From positions 1 to 64,000 of the IMG/VR virus record IMGVR_UViG_3300025087_000054: 64,000 nt of DNA, one strand, 5' to 3'. The translations under genes and the position numbers were made by a program. Positions 25,657-34,711 of the stretch are shown here, piece after piece. This stretch comes from a virus. Position 1 is the first letter of the stretch, and the number at the start of each line of letters is the position of its first letter. The notes under the pieces were generated by a model, which worked only from the letters and a program-made list of their open reading frames with translations, was not told the DNA's origin and did not search any database.

Positions 25657-26691
25657 ATGATAAAAAAACATAAAAAAATGTATATACGGTATAAGGGATT
25701 TGAGTTCCCAATATCAGTCAAAACTTTTTCGATGGATGAACAAGCTAAAGTAGCAACGTATGAGTATGCGGGGCGAAATGGGGCAGAACACGAAAGAGTA
25801 TTAAACTATCGTATATTTAGGATAACGGGTATATTTACGAGATCATCGGGTACTGAATCACCAAGGGCGTATATTAATAGACTTAGATTACTTAATGATA
25901 ATGAGCCAGGAGAATTGTTTCATCCAGATTTCGGGGCGTTTCAATGTATAATACAAAAGTTATCTATATCACAAAATGCCGATGAGTTTGAGACGGATGG
26001 TAATAGCTCAGTAAAAGATGATGAGGGTATAGTAAATTATCTGTTTGAGATGGAGTTATGGGAGCATACTGATCCAAGTTCAGCAACAATAACAGATTTT
26101 TTAAAAAAATTATTCCCAGCGTCAGTGGCTAAACCCCCATCAGATGATTATGCTACAAGATTAAAATACCCAACAGTTGCTTTATTATTCCGAGCAATAA
26201 AATTAGGTAAAATAGTTCCAGGTACTGATCCAATACGTAATGCCGAATGGTTAAGATATGATTATGATTTTAGGGCGGAAGCATACGCTTTATGGTTAGA
26301 TTATTTGGAAAATGGTGATACTACAGCAACAACTATTGAGACGAGTAACCAAAGAACCTATACAGTTCAGCCAGGTGATATGGGATTGACTATTGCATAC
26401 AAATTTTCAGTTGCTTTTACAGACTTATTTGAGTTAAATAGGGGACAAAAAGTACGCACGATCGCTAAAGGTAGTGAGGGTTTGTATTGGAAAAGTGCCA
26501 ATTTATTGTATGTGGGAGATATATTATTATTGCCAGATAAAGCGATAGCCCCAAAAATAACTCGCAGTATACCAGCAAGTGCTTCGACTACTAACGAAGA
26601 AAAAACTAAACAAGATAAGTATAAAGATGAGTTAAATTACACGCCAGCTGAGTGGGATGATTGGTATGGTGGCGTTTGTTGGGAATATTAA
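25657..26691 (+). CDS. LysM-containing baseplate protein (Mu N/XkdP-like)
   Basis: A 344-residue protein. Residues 1-120 (MYIRYKGFEFPISVKTFSMD, NGAEHERVLNYRIFRITGIF, ARINRLRLLN) resemble the DNA-circulation/Mu gpN N-terminal domain. Residues about 230-290 are a LysM peptidoglycan-binding motif (TYTVQPGDMGLTIAYKFSV...LFELNRGQ). It should attach the tail tube to the baseplate hub and may touch the cell wall. Start by ATG 25657; ATG 25678 is an alternative. Confidence 0.72.
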   Translation: MIKKHKKMYIRYKGFEFPISVKTFSMDEQAKVATYEYAGRNGAEHERVLNYRIFRITGIFTRSSGTESPRAYINRLRLLNDNEPGELFHPDFGAFQCIIQKLSISQNADEFETDGNSSVKDDEGIVNYLFEMELWEHTDPSSATITDFLKKLFPASVAKPPSDDYATRLKYPTVALLFRAIKLGKIVPGTDPIRNAEWLRYDYDFRAEAYALWLDYLENGDTTATTIETSNQRTYTVQPGDMGLTIAYKFSVAFTDLFELNRGQKVRTIAKGSEGLYWKSANLLYVGDILLLPDKAIAPKITRSIPASASTTNEEKTKQDKYKDELNYTPAEWDDWYGGVCWEY

Positions 26692-26703
26692 TAATAAACT
26701 AGT

Positions 26704-27771
26704 ATGAATATAGATAAACAATTAGGATTAGATATAGTTATTAATGGCAAGCAGGAATTACAGTTTAGTTCCTTAACAATTAATAGGACAGTATCACAGT
26801 TTGTAGACACATTTGACGTGAATATGGCCAATTCGGGTGGGAGTAAGTCAACTACGATACCGATAGGGTGTATACTAAATGCTTATAAAGATGGTATTGA
26901 GATATTTAGGGGATTGGTTGAGGATAAAAAAACTACTTGGAATAATATAGGTAGCACAATGACATTAAGTGGACGAGAGGAATTGGTATATTTAACTGAG
27001 GATGATATAACCCCGACTTTAGGACCGTTTAAAGGAGTAACTGATAACTCAATACTTGAATTAGTATTTGCGGATTTTAATTGGGATTTGGAGCTAGGTG
27101 AGGGGGTAATTATTAAAGAATATGCCATTCAGTCGGGTAGCGTACGAAAAGGACAAGTAGTGGACGATATATTAAAATACAATGATTTTATTTTAATTAA
27201 AAAGGGATTGACCATACGTAAAACAAAGTTACCAATAAGTTTTGATTCGGCAAAAGTTAAAGATAAAATAACTATTACACAAGTAGATGGTCAATTTAGT
27301 ATACATAATCAAAGGATTGAAAAAATACAAGTCAATGAGAGTATATCAGGTGTGCGTAATAAAATTACGGGATATACTTATGCAAGCTCAAAGGCTAAAC
27401 TACAGGTTAAGATGGAAAAGGAAAATGCTAGTTTAACGGGTGGTGATTATGCACAAAGGTTACGAAATAAATCTGATTTGCAAGGGCAACCTATTAGCAG
27501 ACATAGATATGTAACGACTCCAGCTAAAGATGCGGGCGAGCTTACGGGGCAAGTAACACGTTTATTGAAAGAATCTGATATAGTGGCTAGTATTGAGTTA
27601 GCAGTATATGGAGTGGCCGATTATGATTTATTGGATATATTAGATATAAGATTTGAGCAAGAAAAAATATTGCAATATATGTATATAGATACTTTGACAT
27701 ATAATTTTGATAGTAAAAATAAAACTACGACTACTATATTAGTAAAACCGTTTCCAGTAATTAATAATTAA
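26704..27771 (+). CDS. Baseplate hub protein (Mu gp44/P2 gpD-like)
   Basis: A 355-residue protein of the gp27-like hub family. It begins with a beta barrel (LGLDIVINGKQELQFSSLTI, SQFVDTFDVNMANSG), has the hallmark IFRGLVEDKKTTWNNIGST, and ends with the LLDILDIRFEQEK and YNFDSKNKTTTTILVKP pattern. It forms the trimeric ring under the tube. The gene starts 12 bp after the LysM gene. Confidence 0.75.
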   Translation: MNIDKQLGLDIVINGKQELQFSSLTINRTVSQFVDTFDVNMANSGGSKSTTIPIGCILNAYKDGIEIFRGLVEDKKTTWNNIGSTMTLSGREELVYLTEDDITPTLGPFKGVTDNSILELVFADFNWDLELGEGVIIKEYAIQSGSVRKGQVVDDILKYNDFILIKKGLTIRKTKLPISFDSAKVKDKITITQVDGQFSIHNQRIEKIQVNESISGVRNKITGYTYASSKAKLQVKMEKENASLTGGDYAQRLRNKSDLQGQPISRHRYVTTPAKDAGELTGQVTRLLKESDIVASIELAVYGVADYDLLDILDIRFEQEKILQYMYIDTLTYNFDSKNKTTTTILVKPFPVINN

Positions 27772-27776
27772 TTTAT

Positions 27777-28274
27777 ATGAAAACACTTGAATATGGGATA
27801 GTAACGTCAGTACTAAAAGATGATGATAAAGGAGCACAGTTATGTCATGTCAAAGGACAGCTTACAGATAGAGAATATAAATTTTGTGAGGTGATGACAC
27901 CAAGGGGTATAAGTAGTTTACCAAAGGCTGGCGATACTGTAATAGTATGCGAACTACATAATGCTGAAATTGTAATTTTAAATGTATTAGAACAGTATGA
28001 TTTAAGTTTGGAGGCTGGGGAAGTGTTATTACACTATGGGACAATAGTTCAGGAAGGGCAAATCAAAAAATACAGGCCGTCAGCAAAAATTAAACTGAAT
28101 AAGGATAATGCGATTGAGATGGTTACAGGTACTTATACTGGCAATGTATTTACGCAACAAAATCGAATTTTATTGGAAACAACTGGTAAGATAACTATTG
28201 AAGGCACTAATGATATTTTAATTTGTTCGGATACTAAAATATCATTAGACGCACCAATAGTTGAGGTAATATAA
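27777..28274 (+). CDS. Baseplate spike protein (gpV / Mu gp45-like)
   Basis: A 165-residue protein. The N-terminal 75 residues look like the OB-fold of spike proteins (TLEYGIVTSVLKDD, PKAGDTVIVCEL), and the C-terminal half is a repeated beta helix (HYGTIVQEGQIKKYRPS, IKLNKDNAIEMVTGTY, ILLETTGKITIEGTNDILIC). It forms the trimeric membrane-piercing needle. Confidence 0.72.
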   Translation: MKTLEYGIVTSVLKDDDKGAQLCHVKGQLTDREYKFCEVMTPRGISSLPKAGDTVIVCELHNAEIVILNVLEQYDLSLEAGEVLLHYGTIVQEGQIKKYRPSAKIKLNKDNAIEMVTGTYTGNVFTQQNRILLETTGKITIEGTNDILICSDTKISLDAPIVEVI

Positions 28275-28293
28275 AAAATAATGTAAATTAATT

Positions 28294-28629
28294 ATGGCAA
28301 GTGTTATAAAAAATGGTGATACAGCGATAGGGCATACAGATATATTAGGCAATCCTATTACAGGGGTAGTGCAATGCACAGGAAAATTGGTAAATGGCAG
28401 TGCCATAGCTAAAGCGGGGGACACAATTCAGTTTAGTAGTCATGCTCACGCTTTAGATGATGATAATCCAATTGAATACAGTACGCATGATATTGTTATT
28501 ACAGGGTCTGGTAAACTAATTGTAAACGGCAATAAAGTGGCATTACATGGTGAAACAGTACTTGTTGCAGATAAGGCAGGCCCAAATGCTACATTAGTAG
28601 CGAGTGTAAATAATTTAAAAAGTATTTAA
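28294..28629 (+). CDS. PAAR-like spike tip protein
   Basis: A 111-residue protein with repeated G-rich turns and His residues (IKNGDTAIGHTDILGNPITG, VQFSSHAHALDDD, VNGNKVALHG). That fits a PAAR-type cone that caps the spike and binds a metal. It directly follows the spike gene, which supports the reading. Confidence 0.65.
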   Translation: MASVIKNGDTAIGHTDILGNPITGVVQCTGKLVNGSAIAKAGDTIQFSSHAHALDDDNPIEYSTHDIVITGSGKLIVNGNKVALHGETVLVADKAGPNATLVASVNNLKSI

Positions 28630-28634
28630 AAAAT

Positions 28635-29033
28635 ATGGCAAATGCAACTCAAAAAATGGTAGATTTAGCTTTGATTCAAGGATCTGATTTTGAACTAACT
28701 AATAGTGGCGATTTAGCCCTTGTGGAGAACGAGTTTGTATTGTTACAAATGGCTCAAAATAGGTGCTTGGCTGAGGTCGGTAGTTGGTTATTAGATGCTC
28801 AGTATGGATCAAATTTATTGTCTGAACTAAAGCACGGATCACCATATAGTATACCAGATAGTGCGTACGTTTCGCATGTATTACGAGCATTACAGCCAAT
28901 GTTAGATGACAAACGATTAGATCAAGTCAAATCAGTAAAAGTATTGGATAAAACATCGGATACTGTTACGCTTGAAATACAGGTGAAAATAGGCACGCAG
29001 GTCGGTACAGTTACTTATGATTTAAACTTTTAA
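28635..29033 (+). CDS. Baseplate wedge protein, gp25/Mu gp46-like
   Basis: A 132-residue protein with the gp25-like pattern: DLALVENEFVLLQMAQNRCL, then EVGSWLLDAQYGSNLL and the C-terminal beta pair (TSDTVTLEIQVKIGT). It links the sheath to the baseplate wedges and carries the common EVGSW helix of Mu gp46. It sits just before the J-like gene. Confidence 0.75.
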   Translation: MANATQKMVDLALIQGSDFELTNSGDLALVENEFVLLQMAQNRCLAEVGSWLLDAQYGSNLLSELKHGSPYSIPDSAYVSHVLRALQPMLDDKRLDQVKSVKVLDKTSDTVTLEIQVKIGTQVGTVTYDLNF

Positions 29034-29036
29034 AAA

Positions 29037-30491
29037 ATGGCAATAGTACAAACAAAATCATTGGAGGAATGGATTAGTGTGATATTACAAAAATGGCAGT
29101 CGCAAATAAGTAATATTAACATTAATCCCGATTCAGTAGTATATCAGGATTCAGCAGTGTTAGCGTTTATTGTATATACATTACAACAGGATTTATTGAC
29201 GGCAACAAATAACGCTTTTTTAGCTTATGCGATTGGTGATGAATTAGACAATTTAGGTGCTGATAGGGGTACTGAACGTAAAACAGCTAATTTTGCTACG
29301 GGTATTATTAAATTTGGGCGAGCTGAATTAGCAGAATCTGATTATACAATAGTTGAGGGTACTATTATAGGAACACAGCCAGCAGGAGATGGTACTACAA
29401 TTAATTTTGAAACTACAGAGGAGGTGGTTTTATATGGGACAGTTTCCGCACCAGAACAGCCTACATCGGCAGTTTTAATAGATGGCGGGTCATTAGTAGA
29501 CGAAGAGTACCATTTTAAAATTACGTCTGTGTCTGCGGATGGAAAAGAGTCAGAATCAAGTCCTGTTGAAACAGTAACTATTGCCGAAGGAGACGCAAAT
29601 AACTCGATAAGTTTAACATGGTCGGCAGTTCCAAGAGCAGTTAGTTATAATGTGTATTCAGCAATAGGTACAGGCGAGGAGGATAATGTAATATTGTTAG
29701 ATAATACATTGACACCATCGTATACAGTTACAGATGCAGATACTGGGGCCGAAACACAAGAACCACCAGCAACAAACGAAACAGGTAATTTGACTATTGA
29801 GGCGGATATACAAGCAACAGTTGCGGGATCGGCATCAAATGTGGCTGTAAATACACTTACAAATTTGATTAATAAGCCAACTGGTATTGAATATTGTGTA
29901 AATGAGGCATCTATAACTGGCGGAACAGATGAAGAGGATGATGCCACTTATAGGGCAAGGATTAAAGATTTATTATCTGTAAATACGGGTAAAGTAACGG
30001 TGTCTGGTTATCAGCAAACATGCGAAAGTGTTGATGGTGTGGCTACAGCTACAGTTACTATTCCAGTAGGTGGGGCATTTAGTAATTTGATTGAGATATA
30101 TATTACAGCCTCAAGTGGCAATGGTGTGCCTTCGGCAGAGCTATTGGCCGAGGTATCTGCACTGGTCAATTCAGATGATAACAGAGCTGTTTGTGATAGC
30201 ATTACAGTATTACCACCAGATACGAACAATATAGATATAACAGTAGATATTGTGGAATATGATACGGATTATGGGCAAGCAGATTTGGAGACTACTATTC
30301 AAACCGCAATTGAAGCATATTTACCTACTTTAGGTATAGGGGGTAAATTATACATAGTTGATCTTGAAAATATATTACATGATACTGCGGGTATTTTAGA
30401 TTTTGATATTACATTGCCAGTGGCTAATATTCAGTTAGCGGCCTCCGAGATGGCAATTTTGGGAACTTTAACTTTTAATTGGCCTGTATAA
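29037..30491 (+). CDS. Baseplate J-like protein (Mu gp47) with Fn3-like insert
   Basis: A 484-residue baseplate wedge protein. The J-like N-terminal part (SLEEWISVILQKWQSQISNI, LAYAIGDELDNLGADRGTER) and the C-terminal part (TGKVTVSGYQQTCESVDGVATA, YDTDYGQADLETTIQTAIE) are typical. Residues about 135-240 hold an extra beta domain with VDEEYHFKITSVSADGKES and ISLTWSAVPRAVSYNVY, a classical fibronectin type III pattern that ends in YTVTDADTG. Fn3 inserts are common in phage tail proteins and may bind sugars on the host surface. Confidence 0.8.
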   Translation: MAIVQTKSLEEWISVILQKWQSQISNININPDSVVYQDSAVLAFIVYTLQQDLLTATNNAFLAYAIGDELDNLGADRGTERKTANFATGIIKFGRAELAESDYTIVEGTIIGTQPAGDGTTINFETTEEVVLYGTVSAPEQPTSAVLIDGGSLVDEEYHFKITSVSADGKESESSPVETVTIAEGDANNSISLTWSAVPRAVSYNVYSAIGTGEEDNVILLDNTLTPSYTVTDADTGAETQEPPATNETGNLTIEADIQATVAGSASNVAVNTLTNLINKPTGIEYCVNEASITGGTDEEDDATYRARIKDLLSVNTGKVTVSGYQQTCESVDGVATATVTIPVGGAFSNLIEIYITASSGNGVPSAELLAEVSALVNSDDNRAVCDSITVLPPDTNNIDITVDIVEYDTDYGQADLETTIQTAIEAYLPTLGIGGKLYIVDLENILHDTAGILDFDITLPVANIQLAASEMAILGTLTFNWPV

Positions 30492-30492
30492 T

Positions 30493-31176
30493 ATGACTGC
30501 ACTCGAAGAACAATTTAAGGAACAGATTGAAGCATTTTATCCTAAAGGGTTGTATAATGATTCCGAGGATAGTACTAGTATTATTTATGCCCGTAATATA
30601 GTAAAAGCCAATGCTTTAGCAACTTTTAAAAATTTGCTTGATGAGGCGGCTCAACAGTTAATAGTTACAACTGCTACCGAAGATGGTCTAACTGAATGGG
30701 AAACTTTTTTAGATATACCAGTCAATTCGGAACTAAGTAATGTAGTAAGACGGGCAAATATAATATCTAAATTATCAGGTACAAGAGCGACAGTAGCGAC
30801 AATCAAAGCAGTAGCGACAGCTATTGTAGGCAATGACGCACAGAGTGTTGATATAATTGAGCTTTATACAATAAGTAGTGATCCAGATGATGTATTTACA
30901 TATAAAGTTCAGATATATAAACCAACTTACGGTGATTATGAAGCACAAGATTTGGTTGATATACTTGAGGTAATCCACCCTGCTCATTGCAATGTAATTG
31001 TGGAGATAATACCAGGACAGGCAGATGCCTTTGGTGTAACTGCGGAGGTGGATTATGGATTGCATGATCCATTTATGTGGGGGGACGCTGACGCACCAGA
31101 CCCATCGGATACCGATTGGTTTGATAAAGACGTATCAACACCACTGGAAGGATATTTTTGGCAATCAGAGACTTAA
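30493..31176 (+). CDS. Baseplate protein, Mu gp48/P2 gpI-like
   Basis: A 227-residue protein that follows the J-like gene by 1 bp, as its counterparts do in other Mu-like phages. It has an N-terminal helix region (LEEQFKEQIEAFYPKGLYND), then a wedge-like middle (DEAAQQLIVTTATEDGLTEW) and a beta part with LVDILEVIHPAHCNVIVEII. It helps to attach the fibres to the baseplate. Confidence 0.62.
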   Translation: MTALEEQFKEQIEAFYPKGLYNDSEDSTSIIYARNIVKANALATFKNLLDEAAQQLIVTTATEDGLTEWETFLDIPVNSELSNVVRRANIISKLSGTRATVATIKAVATAIVGNDAQSVDIIELYTISSDPDDVFTYKVQIYKPTYGDYEAQDLVDILEVIHPAHCNVIVEIIPGQADAFGVTAEVDYGLHDPFMWGDADAPDPSDTDWFDKDVSTPLEGYFWQSET

Positions 31177-31188
31177 AACGCATTTTAA
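31171..31188 (+). repeat. 18-bp near-palindrome, copy 2
   Basis: An exact copy of ACTTAAAACGCATTTTAA, overlapping the stop of the gpI-like gene (TAA at 31174-31176) and ending 16 bp before the next start. It is identical to copies at 6488 and 46648. Confidence 0.7.
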
Positions 31189-31204
31189 CATTTATTTAAA
31201 TAAT

Positions 31205-31696
31205 ATGCAAACAGCTTTTCGTATAATGAACCAAGTGAGAATATCACTTGAGGATAAAAAAACGGGTAAAATTGATTCACAACAGATAATCACTAATACC
31301 CCATGTAGGGGCGGATTGAATGCTTTTGCTAATAGGATGATGGATTATGATGATACTGCTCAATTAGGCTTAGCTAAACATATTGAGATAGGTACGGGTA
31401 TAACGGCGGAAAATGTTGAGCAGACTAGTTTAGCGACACCGTATAAACGATCGGCAATTATTCAAGCGGATAGTGTTATTAATGAAACAACGAGTGTTAT
31501 TAAAGTGTATGCTAGGTTCGATGATGATTCAGTGGTTACAATAACTGAGGTAGCTTTATTCGGTAATGCGGAATCTATTGCCACATTAGGATCAGGAGCT
31601 ATGTATGCACGAGCATTATTAGATGCAAGTATATCAAAAACAGCTACTAAAGCGGTAACTATTGAGTGGACAATTAGCTTGGTAGTTGGCGTATAA
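31205..31696 (+). CDS. Baseplate/fibre-associated protein, 163 residues
   Basis: ATG 31205 lies in a good A/T context; a longer frame extending upstream (from 31055) overlaps the previous gene and is not needed. The protein (FRIMNQVRISLEDKKTGKID, GGLNAFANRMMDYD, HIEIGTGITAENVEQT, VITEVALFGN) resembles the T/S-rich, beta-sandwich proteins that link the baseplate to fibres in many phages. Its position fits that role. Confidence 0.6.
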   Translation: MQTAFRIMNQVRISLEDKKTGKIDSQQIITNTPCRGGLNAFANRMMDYDDTAQLGLAKHIEIGTGITAENVEQTSLATPYKRSAIIQADSVINETTSVIKVYARFDDDSVVTITEVALFGNAESIATLGSGAMYARALLDASISKTATKAVTIEWTISLVVGV

Positions 31697-31730
31697 TACG
31701 CTAAAATAAAATTACTAAAATTATAAAATT

Positions 31731-33572
31731 ATGAAATCAACAGCAATAGCAGTCAAAGGCCCAGCTTATTTGCAACAGTATAATGATTTGCGGGAGGATG
31801 CCAAAGGAGGTTCATATTTAAGAGCCTTTGCTCAAAATACTCCAAATATGACTGTAAAAATTATGGACGGGCATTGGGTAACGGGTGATGGGGTACTTGT
31901 TGAATGGGCCGAAGGTAATTCGGGTACTATTACAGCACCAATTACGAATGACAGAATAGATTTAATAAGTATGGACGATACAGGAGCTTTAACGATAACA
32001 GCAGGGTCTGAATCGGCTACGCCAGTAGTTCCAGTAGTTCCAGCAGGCGAAATACCATTATGCCAAATATATTTACGTCCTGGATGTACTGAAATATTAG
32101 ATACGGATGATAGTGCAGAGGCATATATAATAGACGCAAGACCTATATTAAGTTTGGGTAGTAGTTTGGAGTTAGGTGAAACTAGTTCAACTGCATATAG
32201 AGGAGACAGGGGTAAGACTGCATATGACCATAGTCAAGTAGTTACAGGGAATCCACATGGTACAAGCAAGACTGATTTGAGTTTAGGTAACGTTACGAAT
32301 GATGCACAGCTTAAAATAGCAAGTAATTTATCAGACTTAGCAAATGTAACTACAGCAAAAACAAATTTAGGGTTAAATAATCTTACAAATGATGCACAAT
32401 TAAAAATTGCATCAAATTTATCTGATTTAGCCAGTGCAACAACTGCTAGAACTAATTTAGGGTTGGGCAATTCAGCAACAAAAGACGTAGGTACAGCTAC
32501 AGGAACAGTGATGGCAGGAGACGATTCAAGAGTAGTAAATGCAGTACCAAATACTAGAACAATAAATAGTAAAGCATTATCTTCAAATATTTCAATTGAT
32601 AAAACTGACGTAGGATTAAGCAATGTAACAAATGATGCACAGCTTAAAATAGCTAGTAATTTATCGGACTTAAATAATGCGGGTACTGCTAGAACTAATT
32701 TAGGTTTGGGGAATGTAAGTAATGATGCCCAATTAAAACGAGCCGCAGGGGATTTTGTGTCATTTACAGAAAAAACTAGTTTAGATGGGGATGATTTATT
32801 TTTAGTTGAAGATAGTGTGGATAGTAACAATAAGAAAAAAATTAAAAAAAGTGTTATTGCTAAAATGACTCAAGCACCCTTGTCAATAGTATTGCCATAT
32901 TATTGTAATGGAACAGGATACATGTGCCCAAGAGCATTAGATTCCATTAGTAAGCTTCCAGGTAGACAGGATAGTAGCGGGGGATTTAGTTTGCACATAA
33001 AAATATATGCAAAAGGTAGTAATTATCAAGATAGAACAGTAACTAGTGATTGGGCATCGGCTACTGACATATATGGCTGGTGTATAATAGGGGATTATGT
33101 ATATGTCTTATTAGTAAATAGTCCTTTTACTGCGTATAGGCTATATAGGTATGCTAAGAATAATTTAGCAGCTGGCGGTACATTAATGCCATATACATTT
33201 GGCACTACCAATGGGAATTCGCATATGTTTACAGATGGTACATATTTATATTTTACGAATAGAGCGGGCTTTACAACAACAAGTTATAACATAAGACAAT
33301 TAACTATTAACGGAACGGCATTAGATTCCGCTGTTGATTTTAGTTTAAGTGATTCACTTGATGTTAGTGGTGGTGTTATTGGAGCAGATTCTTTAAATAT
33401 ATATGCAGTAGGAAGTGGAACATTGTATAAGTATAATTTAAGTGGCGTCGCACAGTGTAATCAATCACTATATGGGTCAAATCCCGCTGGGATGGTTATG
33501 TATACAGATATAGATGCATGCTATATGATGTGTGACGTAAGCCCAGATTTTTTGGCTAGATGTTTAATTTAA
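31731..33572 (+). CDS. Tail fibre with repeated shaft motif
   Basis: A 613-residue protein. The N-terminal 150 residues (AYLQQYNDLREDAKGGSYLR, ENSG..., AGEIPLCQIYLRPG) form the baseplate attachment. Residues about 175-345 hold the repeat LGNVTNDAQLKIASNLSDLA-xx-TARTNLGLGN, about four times, typical of tail-fibre shafts. The C-terminal 230 residues (YCNGTGYMCPRALDSI, SKLPGRQDSSGGFSLHIKIY, YLYFTNRAGFTTTSYN) are a likely receptor-binding domain with beta-propeller-like short repeats; I do not recognise the fold. It defines the host range. Confidence 0.72.
   Translation: MKSTAIAVKGPAYLQQYNDLREDAKGGSYLRAFAQNTPNMTVKIMDGHWVTGDGVLVEWAEGNSGTITAPITNDRIDLISMDDTGALTITAGSESATPVVPVVPAGEIPLCQIYLRPGCTEILDTDDSAEAYIIDARPILSLGSSLELGETSSTAYRGDRGKTAYDHSQVVTGNPHGTSKTDLSLGNVTNDAQLKIASNLSDLANVTTAKTNLGLNNLTNDAQLKIASNLSDLASATTARTNLGLGNSATKDVGTATGTVMAGDDSRVVNAVPNTRTINSKALSSNISIDKTDVGLSNVTNDAQLKIASNLSDLNNAGTARTNLGLGNVSNDAQLKRAAGDFVSFTEKTSLDGDDLFLVEDSVDSNNKKKIKKSVIAKMTQAPLSIVLPYYCNGTGYMCPRALDSISKLPGRQDSSGGFSLHIKIYAKGSNYQDRTVTSDWASATDIYGWCIIGDYVYVLLVNSPFTAYRLYRYAKNNLAAGGTLMPYTFGTTNGNSHMFTDGTYLYFTNRAGFTTTSYNIRQLTINGTALDSAVDFSLSDSLDVSGGVIGADSLNIYAVGSGTLYKYNLSGVAQCNQSLYGSNPAGMVMYTDIDACYMMCDVSPDFLARCLI
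32281..32740 (+). repeat. In-frame repeats in the tail fibre gene
   Basis: The segment AATGATGCACAGCTTAAAAT recurs in variants at about 32299, 32388 and 32634, with a fourth degenerate copy near 32723. Spacing is irregular (about 90 and 245 bp). The repeats encode the shaft motif NDAQLKIASNLSDL. They may recombine and so vary fibre length. Confidence 0.7.
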
Positions 33573-33585
33573 TAATTTATAAATT

Positions 33586-34275
33586 ATGCGACCAATAAGA
33601 AAACCTTTTAATGAAAATTATAGTATCAGCCAATTATTCGGTAAAAATCCACAAATTTATAAACAATTTGGATTAAAAGGACATAACGGATTAGATTATG
33701 CTACTCCAATAGCAACGCACCTGTACGCATTGGGCAAAGGTACTGTTATGGAGACGGGTAATGACCCAAAAGGGTATGGTCATTATATTAGGATAAATTA
33801 TGATGACGGCTTTCAAAGTCTTTATGCTCATTCAGATACAGAGCCAATGGTTAAAAAATATGATAGAGTAATTGAGGATCAGTTTGTTATGTCGTCAGGT
33901 AATAGTGGATTTAGTACAGGGGCACATTTACATTTTGGTATACGTGAATTGGATAGCAATGGCGGGGTGATAAATTACAATAATGGATTTGCGGGCTATA
34001 TTGATCCAAAACCATGGTTAGATAAATATGCTGAATGGGAGCAAAGTCAAATCATACCTGACTGGGCTGAAAACCCAAAAGCAAAAGCTATTGAATCGGG
34101 TATAATTACGAAATGGGATAATCCAAATGCAGATTTAACGGTGGAGGATTGGTGCTGGATATTTTTTAAATTAGGTTGGACAAACGATTTACATAAAATA
34201 ATGAATAGATGCGAAGCGGCAACTATGCTGGATAAGCAAAAAGCGTTTGATAAATTTTTATTATTAAATAAATAA
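33586..34275 (+). CDS. Endolysin, M23 peptidase with SLH-like C-terminus
   Basis: This 229-residue enzyme should cut peptide bridges in peptidoglycan. It has the M23 zinc ligands in HNGLDY and HLHFG, plus YAHSD, together with GKGTVMETGNDPKGYGHYIR. Residues about 165-229 (WAENPKAKAIESGIITKWDN...LTVEDWCWIFFKLG) are like an S-layer homology repeat, probably cell-wall binding. It has no N-terminal signal peptide, so it depends on the holin next door for release. Confidence 0.82.
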   Translation: MRPIRKPFNENYSISQLFGKNPQIYKQFGLKGHNGLDYATPIATHLYALGKGTVMETGNDPKGYGHYIRINYDDGFQSLYAHSDTEPMVKKYDRVIEDQFVMSSGNSGFSTGAHLHFGIRELDSNGGVINYNNGFAGYIDPKPWLDKYAEWEQSQIIPDWAENPKAKAIESGIITKWDNPNADLTVEDWCWIFFKLGWTNDLHKIMNRCEAATMLDKQKAFDKFLLLNK

Positions 34276-34279
34276 TTAT

Positions 34280-34552
34280 ATGGATTTTACAAGTTTATCG
34301 ACTGTACAAGGATTAATAGCGGGGGCTACTTTGGCTATAGTACAAATTTTAAAATGCCTGCTAAAATTTACTGATAAAAAGCAAAAAAAATATTTGCAAT
34401 TATTATCCGTACTAATAGGAGCGTTAATAGGGGTAATTATGGCATACACGGAGGGATGTAACACATGGGAGGGTATGATTATAGGTGTTATGTCAGGGGC
34501 AATGGCAACTGGTGTATATGGGGCAGTAAAAAACCCACTTAAAAAAGATTAG
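34280..34552 (+). CDS. Holin
   Basis: A 90-residue protein with three hydrophobic helices (about residues 8-30, 40-58 and 64-83) and a basic end (KNPLKKD). It is the usual partner of the endolysin gene, which it follows by 4 bp. It would form the membrane hole and time lysis. No second start motif is seen. Confidence 0.65.
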   Translation: MDFTSLSTVQGLIAGATLAIVQILKCLLKFTDKKQKKYLQLLSVLIGALIGVIMAYTEGCNTWEGMIIGVMSGAMATGVYGAVKNPLKKD

Positions 34553-34554
34553 AT

Positions 34555-34583
34555 TTGACGTATGTATAAAGTTAATTTATAAT
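34555..34583 (+). promoter_or_regulatory. Promoter TTGACG-17-TATAAT in front of a short unit
   Basis: TTGACG (34555-34560), a 17-bp spacer and a perfect TATAAT (34578-34583) start just behind the holin gene stop. The only thing downstream before the terminator at 34621-34650 is about 60 bp without a gene. It may make a small RNA, or serve leaky read-through. Confidence 0.65.
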
Positions 34584-34589
34584 AAATAT

Positions 34590-34652
34590 GCTCATCGGTT
34601 CACAAACGTAAAGGTTAGTAAAAAGGCTCGGCAGTAATGCTAAGCCTTTTTA
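34590..34652 (+). ncRNA. Candidate small RNA between promoter and terminator
   Basis: From the predicted start near 34590 to the terminator end is about 60 nt, without an open reading frame of useful length. It has a G/C-containing 5' part (CTCATCGGTTCACAAACG) and a 3' terminator hairpin, the layout of a small regulatory RNA. No target was found by eye. Confidence 0.35.
34621..34652 (+). terminator. Intrinsic terminator after the lysis genes
   Basis: AAAAGGCT (34621-34628) pairs with AGCCTTTT (34643-34650), with an inner GGCA/TGCT stem and a T-rich end. It ends the tail/lysis operon and the short transcript started at 34590. Confidence 0.85.
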
Positions 34653-34653
34653 T

Positions 34654-34682
34654 TTTACTTTTGTAAAAGTCGCCATTATAAT
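34654..34682 (+). promoter_or_regulatory. recA promoter TTTACT-17-TATAAT
   Basis: TTTACT (34654-34659) and TATAAT (34677-34682) are 17 bp apart and lie between the terminator and recA (34712). It starts the replication/recombination module. It is related to, but not a full match of, the AAAAACTTTACAAA promoter family. Confidence 0.6.
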
Positions 34683-34711
34683 AATCGCTACTTAACCTTA
34701 ACTTTTTACGT

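Noticed and set aside
31055-31204. Long upstream extension of the 31205 gene
   Set aside because: It overlaps the gpI-like gene and the residues are of poor quality; ATG 31205 behind the near-palindrome is natural.
32234-32830. 198-residue reverse frame in the fibre gene
   Set aside because: Mirror of the repeated shaft motif; no start context and no recognisable domain.
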